64,000 nt of DNA from JABFRZ01 sp036376275 (lineage in GTDB: Bacteria; Planctomycetota; UBA1135; GCA-002686595). The position numbers and the translations under genes are program-made. This document shows, piece after piece, positions 1-10,691 of this stretch; position 1 is the stretch's first letter, and each line of letters opens with the position of its first letter. The stretch covers positions 62,001-126,000 of the forward strand of contig DASVAP010000258.1 of NCBI GenBank assembly GCA_036376275.1. The letters are read 5' to 3'. The notes under the pieces were generated by a model. The model worked only from the letters and a program-made list of their open reading frames with translations, had not been told where the DNA came from and ran no database searches.

Positions 1-1
1 G

Positions 2-142
2 GCGACGCGCGCGGCCGCGCTGGACGCGCTCGGCCTCGCGCTGAGCGACGACGCGCGCATGGCGCTACCGGTGCTCGCGGAGGGCTCCAATCCGGCCACC
101 TGGCCAGAGTGGGTGCGCGCGCTGGCGCGGATGCCGCTGTAG
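2..142 (+). CDS. C-terminal fragment of an unidentified protein
   Basis: An open frame enters from the left edge and ends at the TAG at 140-142. Only 46 residues are visible, rich in Ala, Leu and Arg and ending LARMPL. No motif is recognisable, so no function is assigned. It is followed at once by a strong hairpin (179-210) and converges on the carbonic anhydrase gene. Coding status rests on the uninterrupted frame, GC-rich third positions and the terminator-like structure behind it. Confidence 0.5.
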   Translation, partial: ATRAAALDALGLALSDDARMALPVLAEGSNPATWPEWVRALARMPL

Positions 143-178
143 TCGGTGCAGAGGCGATTCGACGACCTTCGCCTCGCT

Positions 179-210
179 CGGGGCCCGGGACCGTGAGGTT
201 CCGGGCCCCG
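179..210. terminator. Bidirectional terminator-like hairpin
   Basis: A 14-bp stem CGGGGCCCGGGACC (179-192) pairs with 197-210 around the loop GTGA, with one G-U wobble. It lies between two convergent stop codons (140-142 and 220-222). It has no U-tract, as is usual in this GC-rich window. Confidence 0.6.
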
Positions 211-219
211 CGTTCGTCT

Positions 220-933
220 TCAGCGGCCGAGGTCGCTGAGGATCGCGCGGTCGTGGAGTGGCTGGGCCTCGCGCGCGTTGCCCTCGGGGAAGAGCTCGCG
301 CAGGTGCTCGAGCGCGCAGCCGTCGAGCTCCAGCGGCTGCGCCAGGACGGCCCAGCGCACGCCCTCGGTGAAGGGCGGGGTCGTGAGCGAGCCGTCGTAG
401 CGGTACGAGTCCAGGTCGCGCGGCAGCAGCGCGCGCAGCGGGAAGTCCCGCACCTCCTCGGCGAGCCCCTCCTCCTCGGGAGCCTCGACCAGCAGTTCGT
501 CGAGGAAGTGCTCGCCGCCCTCCTCCAGGAAGACGCCCACGACCATCAGCTCGCCCCCAGCCGAGCGGTGCACGAGGTGCATCTCCGCCGGGGCGGCCGA
601 GCCGTCGACGAGGTGCTCGGAGGGCGTGTGGAAGTGGAACTGCAGGAGCGCGTACTCCTGGCGCCCCACGCGCAGCGTCGCCGCCCCCTCGGGCAGGTCG
701 GCGCGCACGGTCTCGCCGGTGTTAACGAGGTCGAGGTCGACCCGGCGCGGGTAGCGGAACTTCAGGTCGGGTAGCTCGGAGCCGCGCACGAAGATCACCT
801 GCTCGGAGCGCAGGTCGATCGGGCTCTGGCTGTTGCCCTCGAGCGGGGCCACGGCGCCGGCGGCGCGCTCGAAGGTCAGGAAGGGGAGCGCGACGAGGGC
901 GAGGGCCAGGGGGAAGAGACGGGTGGTGCGCAT
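220..933 (-). CDS. Alpha-class carbonic anhydrase, exported
   Basis: Predicted zinc enzyme interconverting CO2 and bicarbonate in the periplasm or outside. Residues 1-26 form a signal peptide (hydrophobic core LALALVALPFLTF ending AGA). The family signatures follow in order: QSPIDL at 36-41, QFHFHTPSEH at 98-107 (zinc ligands H100 and H102), EMHLVH (third ligand H119) and SLTTPPFTEGVRW near residue 195. At 237 residues it is short for the family because the usual N-terminal strand with a W-G-Y and H-G-P-x-x-W segment before QSPI is missing: QSPI comes only about 10 residues after signal cleavage. It is the last gene of a minus-strand set, 49 nt behind the VOC gene, and probably shares its transcript. 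The fold assignment is secure; activity is inferred from the intact zinc ligands. Confidence 0.93.
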   Translation of the reverse strand: MRTTRLFPLALALVALPFLTFERAAGAVAPLEGNSQSPIDLRSEQVIFVRGSELPDLKFRYPRRVDLDLVNTGETVRADLPEGAATLRVGRQEYALLQFHFHTPSEHLVDGSAAPAEMHLVHRSAGGELMVVGVFLEEGGEHFLDELLVEAPEEEGLAEEVRDFPLRALLPRDLDSYRYDGSLTTPPFTEGVRWAVLAQPLELDGCALEHLRELFPEGNAREAQPLHDRAILSDLGR

Positions 934-982
934 GGGGAGTGGGGTTAGGGCGTGGGGTGCTGGAGGGGGGAACGGCGCGCGC

Positions 983-2032
983 CTACTGCGGAGGGCGCTC
1001 GTGCAGCTCGATCGCGTGTCCGTCCGGATCGCGCAGGAGCAGGGCGCGTCCGCCCCCCAGCTCGACGACGCCGGGCGAGAGCAGCGGGGCGTGCGCCGCG
1101 CGCAGGCGGGCCTCGAGCTGGGCGAGGCCGCCGACGCCCAGGCGCGTCTCCCAGTGCAGGAGGTCGTTGGCGCGCGCGTCGAGCGGGTAGGGACGGCCGT
1201 CGCTGGGCGCGAGGTATTCGAGGAACTCGATCCCCGGTCCGGAGCTGCCGCGCAGGGCGGTGATCCGCAGGCGCGCGCCGAAGACGTTGTTCAGGTGCTC
1301 CTGCTCGGTGCCGTGGTTCTCGCTGGCGCCGGCGACCGTGAGGCCGAGCACGTCGCGGTAGAAGGCGAGGCTCGCCTCGGTGTCCTGGACGACGACCGCG
1401 GTGTGGTCGATGCCGAGGAAGAGCCGGCCGCTCTCGCGCTCGAGCCGGTGCCACTTCGGATCGCCCTTGCCGGGCGGGAAGGCCAGGACCTCGAGCACGT
1501 GGCCGTCCTCGTCCTTGAAGTAGAAGGCCTCGATCCCGCCCGCGTTCGGGTTCCAGTCCGGCAGGCGCTGGGGTCCGCTGGAGGCGTGACGCACGCGGTG
1601 CCGGCGCAGGTGCGCGTAGGCCGCGTCCATGTCGCTCACGATGATCGCCACGTGCTGGAACCAGCGGTCGTTGCTGCGCGAGTCCACCGGGATCGGGCGG
1701 CCCTCGGGGGCGAGGTACTGGGTGAGCTCGACGAGCTCGTCGCCGAGCTTCAGGCGCGCGCTCAGGGTGCGCAGGCCGAAGACGCCCTCGAGCGCCTCGT
1801 GCGCCGGGCCGTGGTGCTCGGCCCGCGAGACGAGCTCGAAGGAGAGCACGTCGCGGAAGAAGGCGATCGAGCGCTCGAGGTCCGACACGGTGAGCCCGAT
1901 GCTCTCGACCGCGGGCGGGGTCGGAGCAGCCTGTCCGGAGCTCGCGCAGGCGAGCAGCAGGGCGGCGCAGAAGCTGCGGGTGAGCGCTCCGGCTCCTCTG
2001 CCTCGCCGCAGCTGGCGGGTGGGCTCGCTCAC
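983..2032 (-). CDS. Two-domain VOC (glyoxalase/dioxygenase fold) lipoprotein
   Basis: 349 residues with two vicinal-oxygen-chelate domains. The first begins at VESIGLTVSDLERSIAFFRDVL and ends KDEDGHVLEVLAF; the second begins GIDHTAVVVQDTEASLAFYRDVLG and ends LRDPDGHAIELHE. The family includes glyoxalases, extradiol dioxygenases and resistance proteins; the substrate cannot be read here. The GTG start at 2032 overlaps the TGA of the upstream oxidoreductase (GTGA, 2029-2032), so translation is probably coupled. The frame is open further upstream, but that part only shadows the GMC gene. A hydrophobic N-terminus ending LLLACASSG looks like a lipobox, suggesting an envelope lipoprotein. The conserved partnership with the GMC enzyme suggests a shared catabolic role. 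Confidence 0.88.
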   Translation of the reverse strand: MSEPTRQLRRGRGAGALTRSFCAALLLACASSGQAAPTPPAVESIGLTVSDLERSIAFFRDVLSFELVSRAEHHGPAHEALEGVFGLRTLSARLKLGDELVELTQYLAPEGRPIPVDSRSNDRWFQHVAIIVSDMDAAYAHLRRHRVRHASSGPQRLPDWNPNAGGIEAFYFKDEDGHVLEVLAFPPGKGDPKWHRLERESGRLFLGIDHTAVVVQDTEASLAFYRDVLGLTVAGASENHGTEQEHLNNVFGARLRITALRGSSGPGIEFLEYLAPSDGRPYPLDARANDLLHWETRLGVGGLAQLEARLRAAHAPLLSPGVVELGGGRALLLRDPDGHAIELHERPPQ

Positions 2033-3576
2033 TTCAGGCGCTCCAGCAGGTGGTCGCCGACGCGCAACGCGTTGGCCATGATCGTGAGCGCCGGGTTGAC
2101 CGCGCCGGAGCTCGGGAAGAAGCTCGCGTCGACCACGTACAGGTTGTCGAGCTCGTGCGCCTTGCAGTCGCGATCGAGGGCCGAGGTGCGCGGGTCGTCG
2201 CCGAAGCGGATCGTCCCGTTCTGGTGCGCCACGCCCGCCAGCGGGATGCGCTGGCCGACGAAGAATTGCAGCGGGACCAGGTGGTCGTGGCAGTCGAGCG
2301 CCTTCAGCATGCCCTTGAGCTTCTGGTGCAGGCGCTTGTGTCCTTCCTCGTTGTTCGGCTGGTAGGCGAGGACGATGCGCCCTTCCCGATCGAGCGTGAC
2401 GCGATTCGAGGGGTCCGGCAGGTCCTCCGAGGTCAGCCAGAAGTCGAGCGAGTGCTTGGCCATGATCTCGAGCGTCATGCCCGGGACGATCCTGGGCGCA
2501 CCGGCCGAGAGCGTGTCGGCGTCCATCTTCCCCACGAAGGAGACGTGCCCGAGCGGGAAGTCGAAGTCGTCGGCGCCGAAGTAGAAGTCGTTCAGCGCCA
2601 GGGTCTTCTGGAAGATCGAGGGGTTCGGGTCGCGCGAGATCGCCAGCAGCACCGAGTTCAGGTGCCCCATGTAGTGCCGCCCGACCACGTCCGAACCGTT
2701 GGCGAGGCCGCGCGGATGCTTGTCGCTGGCCGAGCGCAGGAGCAGTGCGGCCGAGTTGATCGCGCCGGCCGAGACGACGACCACGTCGGCCGTGTAGACC
2801 TCGGCCCGGCCCTCGCGCTGCACGTGCACGCGCGTCACGACACGGCCGGAGGGGTCGGTCTCGAGCCGCGTCACCAGGGCACCCGTGACGAGCTCGACGT
2901 TCGGGTGCTCGAGGGCCGGATCGACCCCGCAGGTCTGGGCGTCGGCCTTGGCGTTGACCAGGCACGGGTGGCCGTCGCAGGTCGCGCAGCGGATGCAGGC
3001 GCTCTTCCGGCGATTCTTCTCGTCCAGCATGATCCCGAGCGGCACGTGGAAGGGCTGGCGCCCGAGGCGCACGAGGTCGTCGTGGAGCTTCTGGATGCGC
3101 GGCTCGTGCGAGACCGGCGGGTGCGGGTAGGGCGCGCTGGCGTGCGGCTCGGTCGGGTCCTTCCCGCGCTCGCCGTGCACGTGGTAGAGCCGCTCGGCCT
3201 CGGTGTAGTAGGGCTCGAGCTCGTCGTAGGAGATCGGCCAGGCCGGCGAGACGCCGCCGTGGTGGCGCAGCACGCCGAAGTCCTCGGCCCGCAGGCGGAA
3301 CAGGGCCGCGCCGTAGAACTTGGTGTTCCCGCCCACGTAGTAGTTCGTGTGCGGGTGGAGCTTCTTGCCGTCCTTGTCGAGCCAGTGCTCCTTCGTGTTG
3401 TACCGGGCCTCGACGTTGACGGCGCGCGTGCTCCAGTTCTCGCGCTCACGCGGGACGTGCTCGCCGCGCTCGAGCAGCAGGATGCGCTTCCCGCTCGGGG
3501 CCAGCTTGCGCGCCAGGGTGCCGCCGCCGGCTCCCGTGCCGATGATGATGACGTCGTGATGGCGTTGCAGGGTCAT
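2029..3576 (-). CDS. GMC-family FAD-dependent oxidoreductase
   Basis: 515 residues, typical for the glucose-methanol-choline superfamily, which oxidises alcohol or sugar hydroxyls using FAD. The N-terminal dinucleotide-binding fold is VIIIGTGAGGGTLARKLA (about residues 9-26) followed by LLLERGE. The C-terminus has the family signature NLYVVDASFFPSSGAVNPALT with the conserved N-P pair. A cysteine-rich stretch in the middle (ACIRCATCDGHPC, followed by AKADAQTC) marks the subgroup with a Cys cluster. No signal peptide is visible. It is first in the minus-strand operon with the VOC lipoprotein and carbonic anhydrase. The promoter must lie in the ~100-bp divergent spacer to the sigma-54 regulator. 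The electron acceptor is unknown. Confidence 0.93.
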   Translation of the reverse strand: MTLQRHHDVIIIGTGAGGGTLARKLAPSGKRILLLERGEHVPRERENWSTRAVNVEARYNTKEHWLDKDGKKLHPHTNYYVGGNTKFYGAALFRLRAEDFGVLRHHGGVSPAWPISYDELEPYYTEAERLYHVHGERGKDPTEPHASAPYPHPPVSHEPRIQKLHDDLVRLGRQPFHVPLGIMLDEKNRRKSACIRCATCDGHPCLVNAKADAQTCGVDPALEHPNVELVTGALVTRLETDPSGRVVTRVHVQREGRAEVYTADVVVVSAGAINSAALLLRSASDKHPRGLANGSDVVGRHYMGHLNSVLLAISRDPNPSIFQKTLALNDFYFGADDFDFPLGHVSFVGKMDADTLSAGAPRIVPGMTLEIMAKHSLDFWLTSEDLPDPSNRVTLDREGRIVLAYQPNNEEGHKRLHQKLKGMLKALDCHDHLVPLQFFVGQRIPLAGVAHQNGTIRFGDDPRTSALDRDCKAHELDNLYVVDASFFPSSGAVNPALTIMANALRVGDHLLERLK

Positions 3577-3661
3577 TCCGGGCCTCCGGCCGGCTTCGAT
3601 GCCCCCCTGCGGGCCGGGTTTCGCCCTTTCCCGGGCCAGGGCCGGGAGCCCGGGCCGCCGC

Positions 3662-3667
3662 TATAGT
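3662..3667 (+). promoter_or_regulatory. -10-like TATAGT directly before the sigma-54 activator
   Basis: TATAGT ends 9 nt before the ATG at 3677 in otherwise GC-only sequence. It matches the TAnnnT pattern placed just ahead of several other starts here. If used, the mRNA would be leaderless or nearly so. Confidence 0.5.
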
Positions 3668-3676
3668 CGTGGGCCG

Positions 3677-5602
<1,926 letters not shown>

Positions 5603-5614
<12 letters not shown>

Positions 5615-5700
5615 GCAGGCACGCCGCGGCCGAAGGCCGCGGCGTCCTGCCAGGCTCCCTGGATCGTCCTGGCGCGCGCTCCTCGCGCGCCCTTTCCGAT
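5603..5700 (+). repeat. Three-hairpin 3'-end element, copy 1
   Basis: Order: GAGAGGCTGAGCAGG boundary; hairpin CCGCGGCC-GAA-GGCCGCGG; hairpin CCAGG-CTC-CCTGG; GGATCGTCCTGGC; hairpin around CGCGCG-CTCCT-CGCGCG; then CCCTTTCCGAT. It overlaps the end of the sigma-54 activator gene and supplies its stop codon. Five further copies lie in the window, all 3' of a gene. Confidence 0.8.
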
Positions 5701-5770
5701 CGACCGGCGCTCCGCGGTGACGATCTCCGCCGACCGTCGCGCTGGCCGACCCACGAACCTCCCCCGGGCC

Positions 5771-5796
5771 CTCGTGGATTCCACGAGCGCTCGTGG
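5771..5796. promoter_or_regulatory. Triple CTCGTGG half-site cluster (operator candidate)
   Basis: CTCGTGG at 5771-5777, its inverse CCACGAG at 5781-5787 and CTCGTGG again at 5790-5796 form two overlapping palindromes, including the perfect 14-mer CACGAGCGCTCGTG at 5782-5795. GGGGTC-CGCGC-GACCCC (5795-5811) adjoins it. It lies about 120 nt upstream of the STAS-ECF sigma start, where an activator or repressor dimer could bind. Confidence 0.45.
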
Positions 5797-5914
5797 GGTC
5801 CGCGCGACCCCTCGGGCGCCTCTCTCCGGACCCAACCCATGATTTGGCAACGTTTTGCGGCCTCTGGGCGCGCCCCGGTCACGGCCCTGGCCCACGCTTC
5901 GTTCTCCGGCGGGC

Positions 5915-6805
5915 ATGCTCCGCATCACCCAGCCCCCGGCCTCCACCCCGCTCCTCGTGATCGAAGGCTCCCTGCTCGGCCGCTACGTGGACGAGCTGCG
6001 CGCCGCCTGCTCGGACGCGGCCCGCACCGGGCAGCCCCTCACGCTCGACCTCGACGGCCTCGCCTACCTCGACGCGCGCGCCATCGCGCTGCTCGAGGAG
6101 CTCGCCCAGGGCGGCGCGCGCCTCGTCGGCGGCTCGGCCTTCGTGCGCGAGGTCCTGCGCCGGATCCCGGCCGTGTCCGAGGGGGGCCTCGCGGGCACCG
6201 ACGATGCCCTGCTCGCCGCGCTGCGCCGCGACGAGTCCGCGGCCCAGGAGGAGCTCGTGCGCCGCTTCGGGCCGCACCTCTTCGCCGTCGCGCGGCGCTT
6301 CCTCTCCGAGGCATCCGCGGTCGAGGCCCTGAAGGAAGCCTTCGAGCGCGCCTTCGTGGAGGCCAGGACCCTGCGTCCGGGCGCGGCCCTCGAGCCCTGG
6401 CTGCACCGGCGCGTCGTCGAGGCCGTGCTGCGCCGCCGGAAGGCGCCGCCGGCGGGGTCCACGCCCACCGGGCTCCTCCCGTGCTTCCACGCACACGGCG
6501 TGCGCACGCGCGACGAGGCGGACGAGTTCCTGGCGCTCGAGGGCCCGGGCGCCCACCTCGAGTCGCTGCAGCCGGAGGTCCAGGCCCTCGTGCGCGCCTG
6601 CGTGGACGAGCTGCCCGCGCCCGAGCGCACCGTGCTGCTCCTGTGCGACGTCGAGGGCTTTGGCCTCTCCGAGGCCGCACGCCTCCTGGCGAGCGACGAG
6701 GCCGCGACGCGCGCGTGCCTGCACCGGGCCCGGCAGGGCCTGCGGGCGCTGCTCGGACGCGCCCTGGCGGGCCACCGCTGCGCCGGTGCCGCCCGCCACG
6801 CCTGA
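5915..6805 (+). CDS. STAS domain fused to an ECF-type sigma factor
   Basis: 296 residues from the ATG at 5915. Residues 1-85 look like a STAS (anti-anti-sigma) domain: PLLVIEGSLLGRYVDEL, then LTLDLDGLAYLDARAIALLEEL and a short ARLVGGSAFVREVL end. The usual phosphorylatable Ser after the conserved Asp (D-S-S/T) is replaced by D-A-R, so classical SpoIIAA-type phosphorylation is unlikely. From about residue 100 a sigma-70 region-2-like segment follows (LLAALRRDESAAQEELVRRFGPHLFAVARRFL), then a region-4-like segment (VDELPAPERTVLLLCDVEGFGLSEAARLL). The fusion suggests a sigma factor with a built-in partner domain for a switch protein. Upstream lie an AT-rich patch at 5841-5857 that may hold the promoter and the CTCGTGG cluster. 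The sigma part is divergent, so DNA-binding competence is inferred. Confidence 0.78.
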   Translation: MLRITQPPASTPLLVIEGSLLGRYVDELRAACSDAARTGQPLTLDLDGLAYLDARAIALLEELAQGGARLVGGSAFVREVLRRIPAVSEGGLAGTDDALLAALRRDESAAQEELVRRFGPHLFAVARRFLSEASAVEALKEAFERAFVEARTLRPGAALEPWLHRRVVEAVLRRRKAPPAGSTPTGLLPCFHAHGVRTRDEADEFLALEGPGAHLESLQPEVQALVRACVDELPAPERTVLLLCDVEGFGLSEAARLLASDEAATRACLHRARQGLRALLGRALAGHRCAGAARHA

Positions 6806-6948
6806 GGCGCGGCGACCTGGATCGGCGACCTCCTGCGCTCGGCTCGGCTGGTTCATGAAGGCCTCGAGCGAGACGCCGCGGAAGGGGCCTGTCGCGGCGT
6901 CGGGGCCGAGGACTGCACGAATCAGCGGGCCCAGAGCCCGGGCGAGAA

Positions 6949-7026
6949 GCGGAAGGGCGCGCCAGGATCGCGCGCCAGGGACGGCAGGACGCCGCGGCCG
7001 AAGGCCGCTGCATTCCTGCCAGTGCC
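6949..7026 (-). repeat. Three-hairpin 3'-end element, copy 2 (shortened)
   Basis: On the minus strand directly behind the GH63 gene: hairpin GCGGCC-TTC-GGCCGC, then GTCCTGCC and the third hairpin (CGCGCGATCC...GGCGCG) followed by CCCTTCCGCTTCTC. The middle hairpin is lost relative to copies 1, 3 and 4. Nothing else is seen between 6806 and 6948. Confidence 0.75.
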
Positions 7027-9723
<2,697 letters not shown>

Positions 9724-9730
9724 GGCGCGG

Positions 9731-10537
9731 TCAGGAGTTGGCGCCGCAGAAGATGCAGCGGTAGCGGTTGGCGTGGTGGAGCTTGGCGCAGTGCACGGGC
9801 GGGACCCTCCGCGCCCGAGTGTAGACGAAGGCGGCGAGGGCCATGCCCAGCAGCGGCGCGACGAGGTAGACCCAGAAGTCCATCCACTGTCCGGCCGCCA
9901 GGGCCGAGCCCAGGCTGCGCGCGGGATTGAGGCTCATGCCCGAGAGCGGGGCCTCGAAGGTGATGTACAGCGCGACCAGCGCGCCCGCGCAGAGGCCGGT
10001 CCAGCGCTCGAGGCGCGGGGTGCTCGACAGGCGCAGGACGACCGACATGAGCACGAAGGTGATCGCGATCTCGGCCGCGAAGGCCACCCAGGGTCCGTGC
10101 TCGCCGACCGTGACCACGAAGTTGACGCTGGGCGCGGCGAGGAGCGGCCCGTACAGGAGCGCCGCGACCCCCATGCCCGCCACGCCGCCGGCGAGCTGCG
10201 CCAGCACGTAGAGGAGCGCGTCCGGGCGCGTCACCTTGCCGAGGCGCAGGAAGGTCAGCGTCACCGCCGGGTTCATGTGCGCCCCCGAGCGCTTCCCGAG
10301 CGGCGAGTAGATCAGCGCCACGGCCGTCAACCCCATCGCGCAGCCCATGAGCGCACGCCGCGCGAGCGCGTCGTCGAGCGCGGCCCGCACGGGCGAGTCC
10401 GGGTGCTCGAGCAGCACCCCGAAGGTGCTCGCCGAGAGCATGAAGAGCGCCAGGAGGCAGCCCTCGATCAGCGCCTCGGGCCAGTGGTCACGCAGGGTCC
10501 GGTACACGGGGAGCGCGCGGGGCCAGGCCCCGGGCAC
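9731..10537 (-). CDS. Aquaporin/MIP family channel with a zinc-ribbon-like tail
   Basis: 268 residues with six predicted membrane helices and both NPA boxes: SGAHMNPAVT (about 92-101) and SGMSLNPARS (about 190-199). The family conducts water or small neutral solutes. Against the usual pattern, the protein ends in a cytosolic tail with the Cys/His pattern HCAKLHHANRYRCIFCGANS, which could bind a metal. It is first of a two-gene minus-strand operon with the GH63 glucosidase (7-nt gap), suggesting solute or osmotic handling together with sugar release. The start at 10537 is uncertain; the first helix begins about 20 residues in, so a later start is possible. Confidence 0.9.
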   Translation of the reverse strand: MPGAWPRALPVYRTLRDHWPEALIEGCLLALFMLSASTFGVLLEHPDSPVRAALDDALARRALMGCAMGLTAVALIYSPLGKRSGAHMNPAVTLTFLRLGKVTRPDALLYVLAQLAGGVAGMGVAALLYGPLLAAPSVNFVVTVGEHGPWVAFAAEIAITFVLMSVVLRLSSTPRLERWTGLCAGALVALYITFEAPLSGMSLNPARSLGSALAAGQWMDFWVYLVAPLLGMALAAFVYTRARRVPPVHCAKLHHANRYRCIFCGANS

Positions 10538-10588
10538 CCGCCTTCGATGCCGCCCGCGCCCCGCCGTTTCGGCGCCGAGCCTGAGGTG

Positions 10589-10690
10589 GAATCAGAGGGC
10601 GCGCGAGGATCGCGCGCCAGGACGATCCAGAGAGCCTGGCGGGAATGCCGCCGCCTTCGGCCGCGGCATTCCTGCTCAGCCTCTCTGCCC
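10589..10690 (-). repeat. Three-hairpin 3'-end element, copy 3
   Basis: Minus-strand copy starting right after the stop codon of the FG-GAP gene: AGAGGCTGAGCAGG, imperfect hairpin GCCGCGGCC-GAA-GGCGGCGGC, CCAGG-CTC-TCTGG, GGATCGTCCTGG, then GGCGCGCG-ATCCT-CGCGCGCC. Confidence 0.8.
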
Positions 10691-10691
10691 G

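Noticed and set aside
983..2965. A 660-residue protein covering the VOC gene and half of the GMC gene on the same strand
   Set aside because: Only the last 349 residues have family sequence; the first part is a shifted frame of the GMC oxidoreductase, whose stop overlaps the GTG at 2032.
5844..5858. TTGGCAACGTTTTGC upstream of the STAS-sigma gene, resembling a sigma-54 promoter
   Set aside because: The GG and GC dinucleotides are separated by 9 bases instead of the required 10, so it is not called as a -24/-12 promoter despite the nearby sigma-54 activator.
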